A stretch of DNA of 5,448 nt from contig NZ_CAHJWX010000172.1 of the NCBI RefSeq assembly GCF_903643065.1, positions 1-5,448 on the forward strand. The letters run 5' to 3'. The notes beneath the pieces were generated by a model that was not told the origin of the DNA, did no database searches, and worked only from the letters and a program-made list of their open reading frames with translations. Below are positions 1 to 5,448 of the stretch, piece by piece (position 1 is the stretch's first letter; each line of letters opens with the position of its first letter). Made by a program: the position numbers and the translations under genes. This DNA is from Sphingomonas bacterium (GTDB taxonomy: Bacteria; Pseudomonadota; Alphaproteobacteria; Sphingomonadales; Sphingomonadaceae).

Positions 1-97
1 GATGAACCCGAAGAACACCATCGGTCGCGTCGGCTCGAAGCACGCCGACGCCGCCGCCCCGACCGACACCACCACCAGCCACGCAGGTGAGGCATGA
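1..97 (+). CDS. rplM: 50S ribosomal protein L13, C-terminal end (5' truncated by window)
   Basis: Only the last 31 complete codons are present, read from position 2 and ending at TGA 95-97. The peptide begins [14 protein letters not shown] and continues into an Ala/Thr-rich tail ending in HAGEA. No catalytic or RNA-binding motif of L13 lies in this part. The call rests on two things: the N-P/R-K-N segment that closes L13 in alphaproteobacteria, and the position directly before rpsI, since rplM-rpsI is a near-universal gene pair. L13 is an early-assembling protein of the large ribosomal subunit. The stop codon overlaps the rpsI start (ATGA, 94-97), so the two genes are co-transcribed and probably translationally coupled. 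The tail of about 25 residues after MNPKN appears longer and more low-complexity than usual for L13. The promoter lies outside the window. Confidence 0.85.
   Translation, partial: MNPKNTIGRVGSKHADAAAPTDTTTSHAGEA
85..92 (+). promoter_or_regulatory. Ribosome binding site for rpsI, inside the rplM coding end
   Basis: The purine-rich stretch AGGTGAGG lies one base before the rpsI ATG at 94. Its AGG at 85-87 is at a workable distance of six bases. It sits within the last codons of rplM. Together with the ATGA stop-start overlap it supports ATG 94 as the rpsI start. The slightly longer frame opening at ATG 87 is in another phase and gives an Arg-rich shadow peptide. Confidence 0.6.
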
Positions 98-600
98 TCG
101 ACGACAACCGCCAGTCGCTCGCCGACCTCGGTGCGCTCCAGACCGAGGCGGGCGTCACCCGCGAGCACGACGGCGTTTCGGCCGCGCCGCTGCGCGAGCA
201 GCAGATCGACGCGCAGGGCCGCGCCTATGCCACCGGCAAGCGCAAGAACGCGATCGCGCGGGTGTGGATCAGGCCGGGGTCGGGCAAGATCGTCGTCAAC
301 GGTCGCGATCAGACCGAGTATTTCGCGCGGCCGACGCTGCGGCTCGTCATCAACCAGCCGTTCGACGTCGCCGAGCGCCGCGACCAGTACGACGTGATCG
401 CAACCGTCAAGGGCGGCGGCCTGTCGGGCCAGGCCGGCGCGGTCAAGCACGGCATCAGCCAGGCGCTGACCCGCTTCGAGCCGGCGCTCCGCCCGGTCGT
501 CAAGCACGCCGGCTTCCTGACGCGCGACCCCCGCGTCGTCGAGCGGAAGAAGTACGGCAAGGCGAAGGCGCGGAAAAGCTTCCAGTTCAGCAAGCGGTAA
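94..600 (+). CDS. rpsI: 30S ribosomal protein S9
   Basis: Complete 168-residue S9, a small-subunit protein of the ribosome head whose basic C-terminal tail reaches the P-site tRNA. The S9 core starts near residue 42 ([17 protein letters not shown]). It continues through [15 protein letters not shown] (69-83) and the family signature [19 protein letters not shown] (107-125), and ends in [18 protein letters not shown] (151-168) with the invariant terminal SKR. E. coli S9 is about 130 residues, so this protein has about 38 extra N-terminal residues. They are acidic and polar, and this extension is normal in sphingomonads and related alphaproteobacteria. The start is set by the overlap with the rplM stop and by AGGTGA just upstream. 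It is the last gene of the visible operon and is followed by a hairpin at 611-647. argC often follows rpsI in alphaproteobacteria but is absent here. Confidence 0.97.
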   Translation: MIDDNRQSLADLGALQTEAGVTREHDGVSAAPLREQQIDAQGRAYATGKRKNAIARVWIRPGSGKIVVNGRDQTEYFARPTLRLVINQPFDVAERRDQYDVIATVKGGGLSGQAGAVKHGISQALTRFEPALRPVVKHAGFLTRDPRVVERKKYGKAKARKSFQFSKR

Positions 601-610
601 TGCGGCGAAG

Positions 611-647
611 CTAACGCTGAAAACGTCCTTCGCGTTTTCCGCGTTAG
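611..647. terminator. Strong hairpin after rpsI: probable transcription terminator or repeat palindrome
   Basis: CTAACGC (611-617) pairs with GCGTTAG (641-647), and GAAAACG (619-625) pairs with CGTTTTC (633-639). The single T618/C640 mismatch separates the two 7-bp helices, and the loop is 7 bases (626-632). It starts 11 bases after the rpsI stop and lies between convergent genes, so it could end transcription from both sides. There is no T-run after it on either strand, so it is not a textbook intrinsic terminator. It could instead be an mRNA 3'-end stabiliser or a copy of a dispersed extragenic palindrome. A weaker 6-bp hairpin (GGCGGC 676-681 with GCCGCC 691-696) follows in the same gap. 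Nothing else is evident between 601 and 743. Confidence 0.5.
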
Positions 648-743
648 TGCTGACTCGCGGCGGGCCGGCCTGGCGGGCGGCGGAGCCTTGGCCGCCGAAC
701 CCGTCCGAAGCTCGGCGACCGCCATGCGGCGTCGGTGTGGTGG

Positions 744-1085
744 TTAGCGGCTGTTCCGGTGGAGGGTCTTTTCGATCAGCCAGAAGTGCAGAAGCTGGAT
801 GACAAGAACCGTGATCCCGATCCCGATGAGCGCCGGAAGAATCAGGCCTGCCTGACCGGGCCGGGTCCGCCCATTGAGGGACAGAATAATCATGCTGACG
901 AATATGGAAATGGCCAATGCCGGGACCAGCGCAAGGGCTATGGGACGCGGGGCGTACCAAGTAACTTCCCCGGTGAACCACCATTGCATTGGCAGTCGAT
1001 CTTCACACTGAAATCGTGCATTTTCCTTTAGCGCGAGACCACAGATAACCAAGCTAAAAAGAAGGGTAATGACAATCATGATCAT
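744..1085 (-). CDS. Small integral membrane protein, three predicted helices, DUF1648-like
   Basis: Predicted 113-residue inner-membrane protein with three hydrophobic segments: about residues 2-19, 49-70 and 81-104. A polar loop after the first helix carries RLPMQWWFTGEVTW (30-43). A short Leu-Pro-x-x-Trp loop after the first helix resembles DUF1648 (SdpI-type) proteins and small hypothetical proteins I recall from sphingomonads. That is a recalled resemblance, not a search result, and no function is known to me. I chose the start ATG-ATC-ATG at 1085 because the hydrophobic helix begins there. The open frame extends to an ATG at 1200-1202, but that adds 39 polar, Cys-containing residues unlike a membrane N-terminus. 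No good Shine-Dalgarno is visible at 1085. The gene is convergent with rpsI and divergent from the long gene at 1470. Its 5' half is about 40% G+C, much lower than the 67-73% of its neighbours, suggesting a different origin. Confidence 0.7.
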   Translation of the reverse strand: MIMIVITLLFSLVICGLALKENARFQCEDRLPMQWWFTGEVTWYAPRPIALALVPALAISIFVSMIILSLNGRTRPGQAGLILPALIGIGITVLVIQLLHFWLIEKTLHRNSR

Positions 1086-1469
1086 GAGCTGAACTTCGGG
1101 AAATTCAGGATAGCATACAATGTGCTGACAAACATCACCGGATTGGTAACTTTCCGAACAAATATCTGGTCTGGAGCGAGACATGCCCGCCGTGCGCCGC
1201 AATATGTCGTGAAGTGGTGGAGAGCTGCCGGTCCGCTTTCGGGCAGGCAGATGGCGTAAGTGGACGTTTGTTCATGAAGCTCGCAATGGCAGCTACGCGC
1301 CTCAAGAGTTGCCGTTCAATAGGCTGATCTCTGATCCTAAAGCTGCCGCCGGAGTGTTCTAAGATGAAGTTTATTCTCGCCGTGTAGCGAACGCTGCTAC
1401 CATTTCTCTAGCTGTGGTCGATCCGGCTTCCGCCAGAATGGCCAGGACCAAGGGCCCGCTAGCGCGAAC
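1086..1469. other. Gene-poor region between divergent genes
   Basis: This 384-base stretch contains no gene I can call with confidence. Its left part (1086-1140) is about 43% G+C, and the composition rises towards the right. Seen here: a GGAG-preceded ATG at 1183 that opens a frame broken by stops (see the separate pseudogene entry); a seven-codon frame MKFILAV at 1364-1387 with GGAG nine bases upstream, which may be chance or a leader peptide; and a 5-bp inverted repeat, CTGCC 1225-1229 with GGCAG 1242-1246. It should hold the promoters of both the minus-strand membrane gene and the long plus-strand gene, but I could not place convincing -35/-10 pairs on either strand. I found no tRNA, attachment repeat or insertion sequence end. 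Confidence 0.5.
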
Positions 1470-1473
1470 ATGA
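1183..1473 (+). pseudogene. Possible decayed small gene upstream of the long STAND gene
   Basis: One reading phase runs from ATG 1183, preceded by GGAG at 1173-1176, to TGA 1471-1473. It is interrupted by TGA at 1210 and TAA at 1360. The piece between the two stops encodes a protein-like peptide containing GRWRKWTFVHEARNGSYAP, and the last piece contains VANAATISLAVVDPASARM. The final TGA overlaps the ATG of the next gene as ATGA, the arrangement expected for a two-gene operon. TGA 1210 would be one transition away from an Arg codon (CGA). Against this, two stops in about 96 codons is no fewer than chance allows at this base composition, synonymous-site G+C is only about 50-60%, and I recognise no family. 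It may be noncoding sequence. Confidence 0.17.
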
Positions 1474-4400
1474 TTGCTGAACCGCGATCCTCGCTATCGC
1501 GCGTTTCGCTTGAACGCGCGAGCGATCTTTCGCACATCTGGAGGGTGGCAGAAGAGGGGACCAGTATCGACACCGAGTCTGGCTCGAGCCCGGCATCGCG
1601 CGGTGCGGCCGGCGCCTATATCGAGGGCGAGCTCGGCGCGCTCTATCTGCTCGCGCTCCTGACCGGCAATAGGGGGCCGGGGCTGCCCAATGCGCGCGTC
1701 ACGAGCGTGCGTTTCCAGGGCGTCGAGCAAGGTTTCAAGCTCGACGACTTCATCATTAACGGCATCGGCGCCAGAGGGGCTGCGCTGCTCGAAATCCAGT
1801 CGAAGCGCGACATCCAGTTTTCGCCAAAGGACGCGGTCTACAAGGACGTCGCCCATCAGATTGCCAGCAGCACGATCTGCGTCGTGCCGGCGGAGCGCCA
1901 TCTGTTCGGGATCGCCACGCAGCGGACCAGCCGCAAGATTTCGGGGGCCTATCAGGATGTGCTGGGCTGGGCGCGCAGCGCCGAAACAGCGTACGAGTTC
2001 TTCACCCGGCTGGGCGCCAAGGGCGTGGCGAACGACGACATGCGCGTGTTCGTCGCGACGACGCGCGCGCATCTGGTCGCGGGCGGTGTCGCCGATGAGG
2101 ATGAGGCGATCTGGCGGCGGCTCCGCCGGATGCTGATCCTCGAATTCGACTTCGAGGCAAGTGCGCCGATCGCGCGGACCTATGGTCTGGCGCTTGCGCG
2201 GATGGCGCTGGCCGACGAGCAGGTCGCACGCGCCGAGGCGCTGTGGAGCCGGCTGGTCGATCTCTCGATCCAGACGGGCACGCGAGGTGGCGAGATCGAT
2301 GCAGCCGCGCTCAAGGCCAATCTCGCCGAGGCCGATTTTAAGCTTGCCGGTGAACGCGAGTACGGTCCGGCCCGCGCGCGGCTTGCCGAGCTCGCGCAAA
2401 ACACGCTCGCGCAGATCGGGACGAGCGTCGCCAGCGTGACGCTGCCGCGGCTGGCGGCGGTGGCGACGCTCGACGAGGCGGCCGAGACGCAGCGCTTCAT
2501 CGTCGTGCGCGGCGATACCGGTGTCGGCAAATCCTGGGTGTTGCGCCACTATGCCGAGCGCGTCGCTGCGCGCGCACCTATCGTCGTGCTCGACCGTGAG
2601 GCAACGCCGCCGGGCGGCTGGCTGTATCTGGCAAACGCACTCGGCATCGCAGGGTCGGCCGACGCCTTCCTGACCGATCTGGCGGCGAGCGGCGGGGCGT
2701 ATCTCTTCATCGACGGCATCGACATGATCGACGATGCGGGACGGCAGCGCACGATCAGCGAATTGCTGCGGGCAGCTTGCGCCATCCCCGGCTTCACGGT
2801 GATCGCGACCGCGCGGCGGGCTGGCGCGAGCGACGGCATTCCCTGGCTCGACGCCGAAATCGCGACCGCGCTGGGCGGGCTGCACGCGGTCGAGGTTGGG
2901 GCGCTGTCGGACGAGGAAGTCGCGATCCTGATCGACCAGGCGCCAGAACTGCGCATGCTGCTCGACGCCAGTCATCCCGCAGCCCAGCTTGCGCGCAACC
3001 TCTACCGTCTGTCGCGCCTGCTCCGCGAACCGGGCGCGGCATCGGTGCGGACCGAAGCCGAGCTCGCGCAGCTGTGGTGGACCGGTGCCGATGGCGCGCC
3101 CGCGGCCGACGTGCGGGCGGCACAGCGTATCGTCGAGGCGCTGGCGACCGCCGCGCTCAAGGGCGAGGCCGAGATCGACCTCGCCGAGGATTCGCCGGCC
3201 CGCGATCATCTGCTGGCTGCGCAGTCGCTCCGCGAGGTCCGGCGCGACCGGCTCGATTTCTATCACGACGTGCTGCGCGACTGGGCGATCGGGAACTATC
3301 TCGCCGAAGACCCGTCCCGCCTCGCCGGCGTCGACCTGAGCAGGCCCGTGTCGCCGCGCGTCGCCCGCGGCGTGGAGATCGCCGCGCGGCTAGTGCTCGA
3401 GACGGGCAAGGATGCGAGCCTCTGGCTCGATCTGCTCGCGCATCTCTCGCCGCCCAGCGCCCACGGGTCGTGGCGTCGCCAGGCGATCCTCGCGCTGGTC
3501 CGATCCGAAGTCGCAATGGACGTGCTCGATAAGGCGAGCACGTCGCTCCTCGGCGAGGGCGGGGCGCTCCTCGCCGAACTCTCCACGACGATCGTGGCGG
3601 TCGAGACGCAAGCGGCGGCCGACATCATAACTCTGTCCGACGGATCGAAGGTCGACCTGCCGCGCTCGTACCGAACCGATGTAACGGGATCGTCGGTCCT
3701 GGTGCTGCGCTGGGCGCTCGGCCACGCCGCCGAGATGCCAATGTCCGCGATCGGCCCGGTGGTTAAGCTGGTCGAGGTCCAGACCTTCTTCCTCAAGATG
3801 CTTCCCTCGCTCGCCGAGCGAACCGCCCGGCTGCTGTTCGACTGGCTGTGCCAGCTCGATCTGCGCGACACGCCGGTTACCATCCCGGGCATGGACGGTC
3901 GCGCGCGCGGGGCGAGCGATGCGCGGCGGCAGACGATCGACAAGCTCCGGCTCATGGCGATGCTGCTCGGGTCGTTCGCGCCGGACGCACTCAAGGCCTA
4001 TCTCACTGCGGTCACGAGCGACGGCGACCATCACAAGATGAAGGATCTGCGCCAATTCTCTAGCGTGATCGCGCCGGTCGCGCCGGCCGAGCTCGCGGCG
4101 ATGGTCAAGGCGAGCCTGATCGAGAAGAAGGACAATCGGCGCGGGCGGGACCGGGCGATGGAGCGCGCTTTCAGCTTTGCCGACAGCGACTATCTGCCGC
4201 CGTCGCCCGCGCAACCACCGTTTCTCGACCTCCTGAACGCCGCGCCGGCTGAAGGACTGGCGCTGATCCGGGCACTGGTCGAGGAGGCGATCGCGTTTCG
4301 CACCGACGGGCGCGAGCCCGGCGACGATGGTATCGCAGTCGACTTTGGCGAGGGGCCGCGCTTCTTCCCCTGGGCCTGGAGCTATGGCTGGTCGCGGGGC

Positions 4401-5448
4401 CGCGGCAATGAATATGCGGCCGCCTCCGGGCTTTTGGCGCTGGAGGCGTGGAGCCAGAAGCGGCTCGATGACGGCGATCCGGTCGAGGCGGTGTTGGCCG
4501 ACATTCTCGGACCTGAGGGGAGCGCCGCAGCCTATCTGCTAATCGCGATCGATGTTCTCCTATCGCATGGAACGATCGCGCGCGTGCCGCTCGCGCCGTT
4601 CCTCGCCAGCCCGCAGCTGCTCGCCGACGATCGCACCCGGCAGATCCATGATCAGATGGGGTCGGGGCTCGACACGTTTGGGCTGAAGGAAGAGCCGAAG
4701 GGTCCGGTGCGCATGGCCGATCTTCGAGCACGCCCCTCGCGCGGCTATTCGCTGGTCGACACCCTGCCGAATTTCCTTGCCGATGAGCCGGTCGGCAACG
4801 GGTTGCGGACAGCGCTCGCGGCCGCGGTCGAGACGCTTGAGCCTTTTGGCGCGCACGCGACGTTGAGCGACCCGGAGCTGGCCGGACGGAACGCGCTCAA
4901 CCTCCTTACCCGGGCGAACTGGTTCGAGCGGGACGACGGCAATCTCGAATATCGCTCGCCGCCGGACGAGGCCGCGCATTTCGCGGCGCTCGAAGCCAAG
5001 CGCGACGTGTCGGTCCAGGCAAGCGGCATGGAAGCGCGCATTTCGATGGCCGCCGAGGGCGGCGACTACGCGACTGCCGATACCGCGCGCGACGCGGTCG
5101 CCTATGCCGAGGGCGGCGTGCCCAATGGCAGCGATACCGACGTGCTCCAGTCACGCTCGACGCGGTTGATCACGACGGCGCTGCTGGTCGCGCGCGACGG
5201 CGACGAAGCGCTGCTCGCGGCGAACGAGCCCTGGGTCCGGCAAGTGATCGCCATCGCGCTTGAGGAGAAATCCGATCGCGGCGGCGGCTCGCACGACACG
5301 CTGCGCTACAACCGCCCGGCGATTGCGATCCTGGCGCTGATCCATCTCTGGGCGCGGCAGGGCCAGACCGCCGACCGCGACGCGCTGGTCGCGCTGGCGA
5401 CACGACAGGACCGGGCGCCGGCCCCCGCGGTTGCGGCAGCGGTCCAGC
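1470..5448 (+). CDS. Large STAND NTPase with N-terminal Cap4/Mrr-like nuclease; Avs-like antiphage candidate (3' truncated by window)
   Basis: An unbroken frame of 1326 codons leaves the window without a stop. Residues 1-44 are polar. About 45-150 look like a PD-(D/E)xK nuclease: AYIEGELGALYLLALL (49-64), LDDF (D92/D93) and LEIQSKRD with E108, Q110 and K112, the QxK form of the Cap4/Mrr type. About 150-335 is a helical connector. The STAND/NACHT NTPase follows: Walker A GDTGVGKSW (348-356; K354, S355), Walker B YLFIDGIDMIDD (411-422; D415, D418) and a sensor-like VIATARR (444-450). DFYHDVLRDWAIGNYL (596-611) resembles the winged-helix end of such NTPases. Residues 620-1326 are mostly helical with no membrane segment, as expected of a target-sensing region; one distinctive patch is WAWSYGWSRG (968-977). 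In Avs proteins, binding of a phage protein drives NTPase assembly and activates the nuclease; that role here is inferred. ATG 1470 is the first start codon after the in-frame TGA 1365-1367. It has no good Shine-Dalgarno (AAGGG is 15 bases away), so GTG 1545 remains possible. Alternatives are another NACHT-nuclease clade or a STAND regulator. Confidence 0.88.
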   Translation, partial: MIAEPRSSLSRVSLERASDLSHIWRVAEEGTSIDTESGSSPASRGAAGAYIEGELGALYLLALLTGNRGPGLPNARVTSVRFQGVEQGFKLDDFIINGIGARGAALLEIQSKRDIQFSPKDAVYKDVAHQIASSTICVVPAERHLFGIATQRTSRKISGAYQDVLGWARSAETAYEFFTRLGAKGVANDDMRVFVATTRAHLVAGGVADEDEAIWRRLRRMLILEFDFEASAPIARTYGLALARMALADEQVARAEALWSRLVDLSIQTGTRGGEIDAAALKANLAEADFKLAGEREYGPARARLAELAQNTLAQIGTSVASVTLPRLAAVATLDEAAETQRFIVVRGDTGVGKSWVLRHYAERVAARAPIVVLDREATPPGGWLYLANALGIAGSADAFLTDLAASGGAYLFIDGIDMIDDAGRQRTISELLRAACAIPGFTVIATARRAGASDGIPWLDAEIATALGGLHAVEVGALSDEEVAILIDQAPELRMLLDASHPAAQLARNLYRLSRLLREPGAASVRTEAELAQLWWTGADGAPAADVRAAQRIVEALATAALKGEAEIDLAEDSPARDHLLAAQSLREVRRDRLDFYHDVLRDWAIGNYLAEDPSRLAGVDLSRPVSPRVARGVEIAARLVLETGKDASLWLDLLAHLSPPSAHGSWRRQAILALVRSEVAMDVLDKASTSLLGEGGALLAELSTTIVAVETQAAADIITLSDGSKVDLPRSYRTDVTGSSVLVLRWALGHAAEMPMSAIGPVVKLVEVQTFFLKMLPSLAERTARLLFDWLCQLDLRDTPVTIPGMDGRARGASDARRQTIDKLRLMAMLLGSFAPDALKAYLTAVTSDGDHHKMKDLRQFSSVIAPVAPAELAAMVKASLIEKKDNRRGRDRAMERAFSFADSDYLPPSPAQPPFLDLLNAAPAEGLALIRALVEEAIAFRTDGREPGDDGIAVDFGEGPRFFPWAWSYGWSRGRGNEYAAASGLLALEAWSQKRLDDGDPVEAVLADILGPEGSAAAYLLIAIDVLLSHGTIARVPLAPFLASPQLLADDRTRQIHDQMGSGLDTFGLKEEPKGPVRMADLRARPSRGYSLVDTLPNFLADEPVGNGLRTALAAAVETLEPFGAHATLSDPELAGRNALNLLTRANWFERDDGNLEYRSPPDEAAHFAALEAKRDVSVQASGMEARISMAAEGGDYATADTARDAVAYAEGGVPNGSDTDVLQSRSTRLITTALLVARDGDEALLAANEPWVRQVIAIALEEKSDRGGGSHDTLRYNRPAIAILALIHLWARQGQTADRDALVALATRQDRAPAPAVAAAVQ

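Noticed and set aside
735..1031. 98-codon plus-strand frame opposite the membrane protein gene
   Set aside because: The peptide is polar, Pro/Gly/Asn-rich and lacks any family look. The minus strand gives three clean hydrophobic helices and a conserved-looking loop.
1120..1165. Possible sigma70 promoters around CTGACA/TAACTT on plus and TTGTCA/TATCCT on minus
   Set aside because: The spacing or the -10 match is poor in each case (for example 13 bases between boxes, or only 3 of 6 matching), so none was annotated.
1086..1202. N-terminal extension of the membrane protein to ATG 1202 or ATG 1184
   Set aside because: The added residues are polar with several Cys and would place 34-39 odd residues before a helix that starts neatly at the ATG at 1085.
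1364..1387. Seven-codon frame MKFILAV with GGAG upstream
   Set aside because: Too short to separate from chance, and no attenuator-like structure follows it. It is only mentioned in the intergenic entry.
601..1470. Mobile element ends, tRNA-type attachment site or integrase remnant
   Set aside because: I looked for terminal inverted repeats, a duplicated 3' end of rpsI and recombinase motifs and found none. The insertion idea rests only on synteny and composition.
1494..3266. 590-codon open frame on the minus strand, and another of 274 codons at 3390-4214
   Set aside because: They are antisense to the plus-strand STAND gene and their peptides are Arg/Ala/Gly-rich without recognisable domains. 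Long antisense frames are expected opposite GC-rich genes. The plus-strand frame has clear Walker motifs and runs unbroken through both intervals.
2777..3532. 251-codon plus-strand frame in another phase
   Set aside because: The peptide is extremely Arg/Ala/Gly-rich and overlaps the NTPase and winged-helix region of the STAND gene in a different phase. It is a composition shadow.

Overview
The window looks like chromosomal DNA of a GC-rich alphaproteobacterium, most likely a sphingomonad. The S9 protein has the family's N-terminal extension before a near-consensus core and ends in SFQFSKR. Sampled coding stretches run at about 67-73% G+C. The taxonomic call comes from recalled family sequences, not from a search.

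Layout. Positions 1-600 hold the end of a ribosomal protein operon: the C-terminal tail of L13 (rplM), then complete S9 (rpsI), joined by a 4-base ATGA overlap. Positions 601-743 are a short gap between convergent genes, with a strong hairpin at 611-647. Positions 744-1085 encode, on the minus strand, a small three-helix membrane protein whose DNA is clearly lower in G+C than its neighbours. Positions 1086-1469 have no confident gene. They contain the upstream region of the membrane protein gene and a poorly supported, possibly decayed plus-strand reading frame. From 1470 to the right edge runs one unbroken plus-strand reading frame of at least 1326 codons.

That long gene is the main content. 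It combines an N-terminal restriction-like (PD-(D/E)xK, Cap4/Mrr-type) nuclease module, a STAND/NACHT-type NTPase with clear Walker A and Walker B motifs, a winged-helix-like segment, and more than 700 residues of mostly helical C-terminal sequence that continues past the window. This is the architecture of Avs (AVAST) antiphage proteins: a sensor domain recognises a phage protein, the NTPase drives oligomerisation, and the nuclease cuts DNA. The antiphage role is inferred from architecture. No phage target or sub-family can be assigned from the sequence alone.

How the parts relate. rplM-rpsI is housekeeping, and in many alphaproteobacteria argC follows it. Here it is followed by an oppositely oriented membrane protein gene in lower-G+C DNA and then a large defence-type gene. 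This fits accessory DNA inserted behind a conserved ribosomal operon. No integrase, transposase, tRNA, CRISPR array or convincing attachment site is visible.
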